This document shows, piece after piece, positions 61,340 to 64,000 of a stretch of DNA of 64,000 bases. A program made the translations under genes and the position numbers. Below the pieces are notes generated by a model. It ran no database searches. It saw nothing but the letters and a program-made list of their open reading frames with translations, and was not told the DNA's origin. Every line of letters starts with the position of its first letter. Position 1 is the stretch's first letter. The stretch is from Nematopogon swammerdamellus (lineage: Eukaryota; Arthropoda; Insecta; Lepidoptera; Adelidae), in assembly GCA_946902875.1 (NCBI GenBank), contig OX336340.1, positions 24,071,566 through 24,135,565 on the forward strand, in the 5' to 3' direction.

Positions 61340-61600
61340 GTGAAAAATTAAGGGGGTCCCCATACAAGAAACGTGTTTTATGGACGTTTTAGGGTTCCGT
61401 ATCCGGTACGGGACCCTATTACTAAGCCTACGCCGTCTGTCTGTCTGTCTGTCCGAGGGCTGTATCTCTTGAACCGTAATAGGTAGCCCGTTGAAATTTT
61501 CACATAATATGTGTTATTATTATGGTCGATATAACATAAAATAATAAAAATAAGAAAACAGTAAAAAAATTATGGTGTCCCCATACAAGAAACTGCTGAC
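61340..61600 (+). mobile_element. Family C element with adjacent partial copy
   Basis: 61345-61384 is the GGGGGTCCCCATACAAGAAA segment alone. Then a copy from TTTTAGGGTTCCGTATCCGG to TGGTGTCCCCATACAAGAAA (61388-61596), which ends at the same AAGAAAC position and passes into a SINE tail. The preceding orphan segment suggests a tandem or replaced copy. Confidence 0.75.
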
Positions 61601-61653
61601 ATCACGGATGTAGTAGATGATGTAGCCAACCGTTTCCATAAAAAAAAAAACAA
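61601..61653 (+). mobile_element. Family A/A' SINE, tail fragment
   Basis: CTGACATCACGGATGTAGTA, GATGATGTAGCCAACCG, TTTCCATAAAAAAAAAA. The GTGTCAG between is deleted. Confidence 0.8.
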
Positions 61654-62499
61654 TCTTACGTTCGACAGGAGTTAACTGACGGCTACATTGTAACTAAAGA
61701 TAGTGATATCGGCCGTTACAAGAGCGCATCTGTTCGGTCGGTGTCAAACAAGAGTGTGAGACATGTCTACAAAATGTATTTAGTTAGAACTGCGGACGCG
61801 GGGCGGCGCCACCGCTGCGTGTGACGGCCAAACCGCAACACGCGGTCGCGCGTCCCGGACGCAGCAACGCGTGGTGATACGTGGAAACACGTAGCGACGT
61901 TGTCGTTTGTCACAACACGTGGCGCTGTTCACATTGTTCATCGCTATTATTCAGCCAAGAAAGAATGAAAGAAAGAAAGAAATATTTATTTTTTCCCCTA
62001 CAGCATTACATTATTTTTACATATTAAGACACCTTTAAACAATCAAGACAAGTAATATTAATTATCACACACATTTAAACAATTACAGAAGGAAAAAGGG
62101 GGGGAAAAAAAGGACTGAACACAGCCCATGATGAGTCTAGTGAAGATTTCACTAGACTCAGCGCTGTATTTAAGTTCATTAACAATAGCAAGACACACAA
62201 CTTCCGCACACACTATCATTGAGAGTTAGATAAATTTCTAAAAAAACATGTAATATATAAGAGAAATAGTAAAAACACGTATAGTGATGTAGGCAGACTT
62301 AATTGTTCTTCTGTTGAAGAGGGGTACCGTACTACCATACCATAGGATAGGATATACCATAGAATACCAGTTTTCGCCTTTGAACTCGATCTAGCGCCGA
62401 GCCGTGCGGCTAGTGGGTGACCCCGAAGTGTCCCGCGATCTAGAACCGCTGCATCTCGGCGCCCTAAGTGTGTTCTCTCGCTTATTATATGAGGAGTGC
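61654..62499. other. Unassigned; ACGTG cluster, hairpin, retroelement tail
   Basis: 61866-61924 has four ACGTG/CACGT cores (GCGTGGTGATACGTGG, AACACGTAGCG, CAACACGTGGCG). 61960-62000 is (GAAA)n next to ATATTTATTTTTTCCCC, the reverse of an AATAAATA-(TTTC)n retroelement end. 62132-62160 is a perfect hairpin (TGAGTCTAGTGA, 5-nt loop, TCACTAGACTCA). No gene. Confidence 0.45.
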
Positions 62500-62790
62500 T
62501 CGGAGGAGCCGTTTATCCCGACGTCCCCTTTCCACCTCCGCACCAAGCGTACCGGGTAGGGATTGCATCCCTACACACTGGACTTATCGCGGATGCGTAC
62601 CAATCGGTCCTGCAGATCTTTCCTCTACAGAACTGGTAACTCTGGAACGGTCTCCCTGTCGATATATTTACTCCCAAGTACAGCCTCGATTCCTTCAAGA
62701 GGGAAGTGAATAGACACCTATCAGGCCGGCATGGCTTTCTCAACCCCCGCATACGATCGAATGTCCATGGGCGGCGTTGGTACTTCAAAT
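62500..62790 (+). pseudogene. Family F LINE, longest C-terminal remnant
   Basis: Read with frame corrections it contains the LINE ending: PxxLHPYTLDLxRMRTNR, a CRSFLYRTG block, a frameshift (GGAACGGTCTCCCTG), VDIF/PKYSLDSFKREVNRHL, SGRHGFLNPRIRSNVHGRR. The SFKRxVNRHL motif is the common end of Jockey/R1/CR1-like polyproteins. No intact frame. Confidence 0.8.
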
Positions 62791-62910
62791 TAATAAGTAC
62801 AACACATGTGTCTATACCAAAATCTCACACTTCACACAACATAGAAAAACGCTGTGTAGTACCACGCGTTACACATAATAATAACATAACATAACGCACA
62901 GCCTGTATTT

Positions 62911-63287
62911 TTATTTTATGGATACTGACACCGTTGGCTACATCACTTACAACATCCGTGATGTCAGCCCATATCACCGGGTGAACTAGGTGCAATATCA
63001 GTGCTTCCCTTAATTTCATGTCGGCTACACATTGTACTGGACGTAAAACACGAACTATTTACATAGCCGTTTCGACCGACGTTTCGCTCAGTGCGGTGGT
63101 AACAACCCGGGCGGGATAAACCCTACCACCTAATAAGGTAAGAAGGGAAGGGCCCTACAGTTTAATGTGGAATCCGAACCACGGTCAGCCTCCAACGGTT
63201 GAGCGGTCACCCATCCAAGTACTGACCGCGCTCAGGGTTGCTTAAGAACAGACGACCGACCGCACCGCTGAGCTACCGAGGCTGACG
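62911..63287 (-). mobile_element. Family A SINE, full length
   Basis: GGATACTGACACCGTTGGC, CCGGGTGAACTAGGTGCAAT, GGTAACAACCCGGGCGGGAT, GAGCGGTCACCCATCCAAGT, ACTGACCGCGCTCAGGGTTG, CTTAAGAACAGACGACCGAC, CGCTGAGCTACCGAGGCTGA. Both head halves preserved. Confidence 0.92.
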
Positions 63288-63744
63288 AATGACGATGTAT
63301 AGATAACTAATTTAAATTAATAAACGAAAGTGATCAAATGCAATTTCGACACGCACAAAATTAAATAAATTGCTTTTCCAGTTTGTTCGTGCTTACCTAC
63401 TTTAATCTCCACTTTGTTAAATTGTATGTGTTTTGTTCTGTTGCAGGTAAGCGAGTCACGCGTCACTCAAGCGGGAAAGGTCGCCAGTGCTCGAGGGTGA
63501 GCCGGGAAATGTTAATTTATACTGATCTCTAGGGGATTCGCACTTGAGGCGTTCATTTGTTTTGTACGTTAGAAGCAACATGTACGATGCATCCGGATCC
63601 AATCTATTCGGATTGATACCACCGAAATACTCAAGTTCAGTATATTCAATACTCACCGGAAGACCGTTCCATATTTGCGCCACACGAGACAGGAACGATT
63701 TGGAAAAGCGATGCGTTCTCAGAATTATTTAAAGAAAGAAATAA
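63288..63744. other. Mostly unique DNA around a splice-like site
   Basis: Apart from the 63447 junction, 63560-63730 holds two opposing frames of 62-75 residues. A part (GGAAGACCGTTCCATATTTG) resembles 52835-52870, so it is probably a repeat. Confidence 0.35.
63447..63496 (+). other. Candidate recursive splice site / micro-exon
   Basis: TTTTGTTCTGTTGCAG joined to GTAAGC, with a pyrimidine-rich tract and CTTTAATC upstream; 50 nt on, CGAGG is followed by GTGAGC. Same architecture and strand as 25941-25975. Confidence 0.3.
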
Positions 63745-63980
63745 TTAATTTATACCAATCGGTTCTGCACATAACTCCCCTACAGAACCGGTAAACTCTG
63801 GAACGCTCTCCCTGCCCATGTATTTCCCCCCATGTAAAGTCTGGTTCTTCAAGAGGGGCGTGAATGGGCACCTGTCAGGCCGTCATGGCATTCGCAACCC
63901 CCGTATACGACCGAATGTCCGTGGGCGTCGTTAGACACCTTATGTGTGACTCGGCGCCATATGTTGTGATATCAATAAAA
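63745..63980 (+). pseudogene. Family F LINE, 3' end
   Basis: ACCAATCGGTTCTGCACATA, CTACAGAACCGGTAAACTC, GGAACGCTCTCCCTGCCCAT, TTCAAGAGGGGCGTGAATG, GGCATTCGCAACCCCCGT, GTCCGTGGGCGTCGTTAGAC, GACTCGGCGCCATATGTTG. The WNALP block is shifted by one base. It includes the 3' UTR end followed by ATATCAATAAAAAA. Confidence 0.8.
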
Positions 63981-63981
63981 A

Positions 63982-64000
63982 AACCCGGCCAAGTGCGAGT
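63982..64000 (-). mobile_element. Family C element, cut by the window end
   Basis: AACCCGGCCAAGTGCGAGT is the reverse hairpin end of family C; the rest lies outside. Confidence 0.8.

Noticed and set aside
62342..62375. CCATAG/GGATAG repeats as a regulatory array
   Set aside because: Short and irregular; no more than simple-sequence drift.

Overview
The window looks like non-coding DNA from a moth or butterfly. It is either intergenic or part of a very long intron. The lepidopteran call rests on four things: an interstitial (TTAGG)n/(CCTAA)n stretch of the insect telomere type; dozens of copies of dispersed repeats ending in GGTTCCGTA / CTTGGCC and in CCCGCGGCTTCGCTCGCG, motifs I know from lepidopteran genomes; an AT-rich background with short GC islands; and 5'-truncated LINE ends next to SINEs. 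I cannot name a species. No complete protein-coding gene, rRNA or functional tRNA was found. Most long open frames are repeat shadows.

Repeat families named here. A: a SINE whose 5' head is tRNA-like and then 5S-rRNA-like, ending GTGTCAGTTTCCATAAAA. A': the same body and tail on an unrelated head beginning TACCGTGTGGGGCC. A'': that same alternative head on a different tail ending in (GTAT)n. B: a SINE with a tRNA-like head (A and B boxes) and a GGATTACATAAAA end. C: a non-coding GGTTCCGTA...CTTGGCC element; D is a longer relative. E: TATAATAAAATCC...CCGCGGCTCCGCCCGC elements; E2 are CCCGCGGCTTCGCTCGCG relatives. F, G and H: 3' ends of three LINE families. Added to these are DNA-transposon derivatives with readable ends: PIF/Harbinger-like (TTA duplications), piggyBac-like (TTAA), hAT-like (8-bp duplications), Tc1/mariner-like (TA) and several unassigned foldback MITEs.

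Layout. 0-6 kb: foldbacks, LINE ends and a possible TATA promoter. 6-10 kb: nested SINE and C copies. 10.9-12.7 kb: a 1.8-kb mariner-derived palindrome carrying two remnants of a transposase C-terminus. 13-20 kb: SINEs, the D element and the telomeric stretch. 20.3 kb: a LINE ORF remnant. 21.4 kb: a 153-bp higher-order tandem repeat. 22-26 kb: SINEs A, B and E. 26.8-27.8 kb: a 52-bp satellite. 29-37 kb: piggyBac-like, Harbinger-like, mariner-like and hAT-like elements, some with SINEs nested in them. 37.5 kb: a SINE split by a near-perfect 134-bp palindrome. 40.4 kb: a candidate first coding exon of 24 codons. 41-50 kb: mostly repeats. 51.6 kb: a weaker candidate exon. 53-56 kb: recent tandem duplications and a 17-bp minisatellite of about 50 units. 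57-64 kb: MITEs, SINEs and LINE ends.

The possible gene-related signals are all on the + strand: two acceptor-donor junctions at 25940/25941 and 63446/63447 that resemble recursive splice sites, each followed by a second donor, and the candidate exon at 40421. They fit a long intron of a + strand gene, but this is inference. The most unusual material is the modular A/A'/A'' SINE system, in which three heads or tails are recombined, including a tRNA-5S chimeric head.
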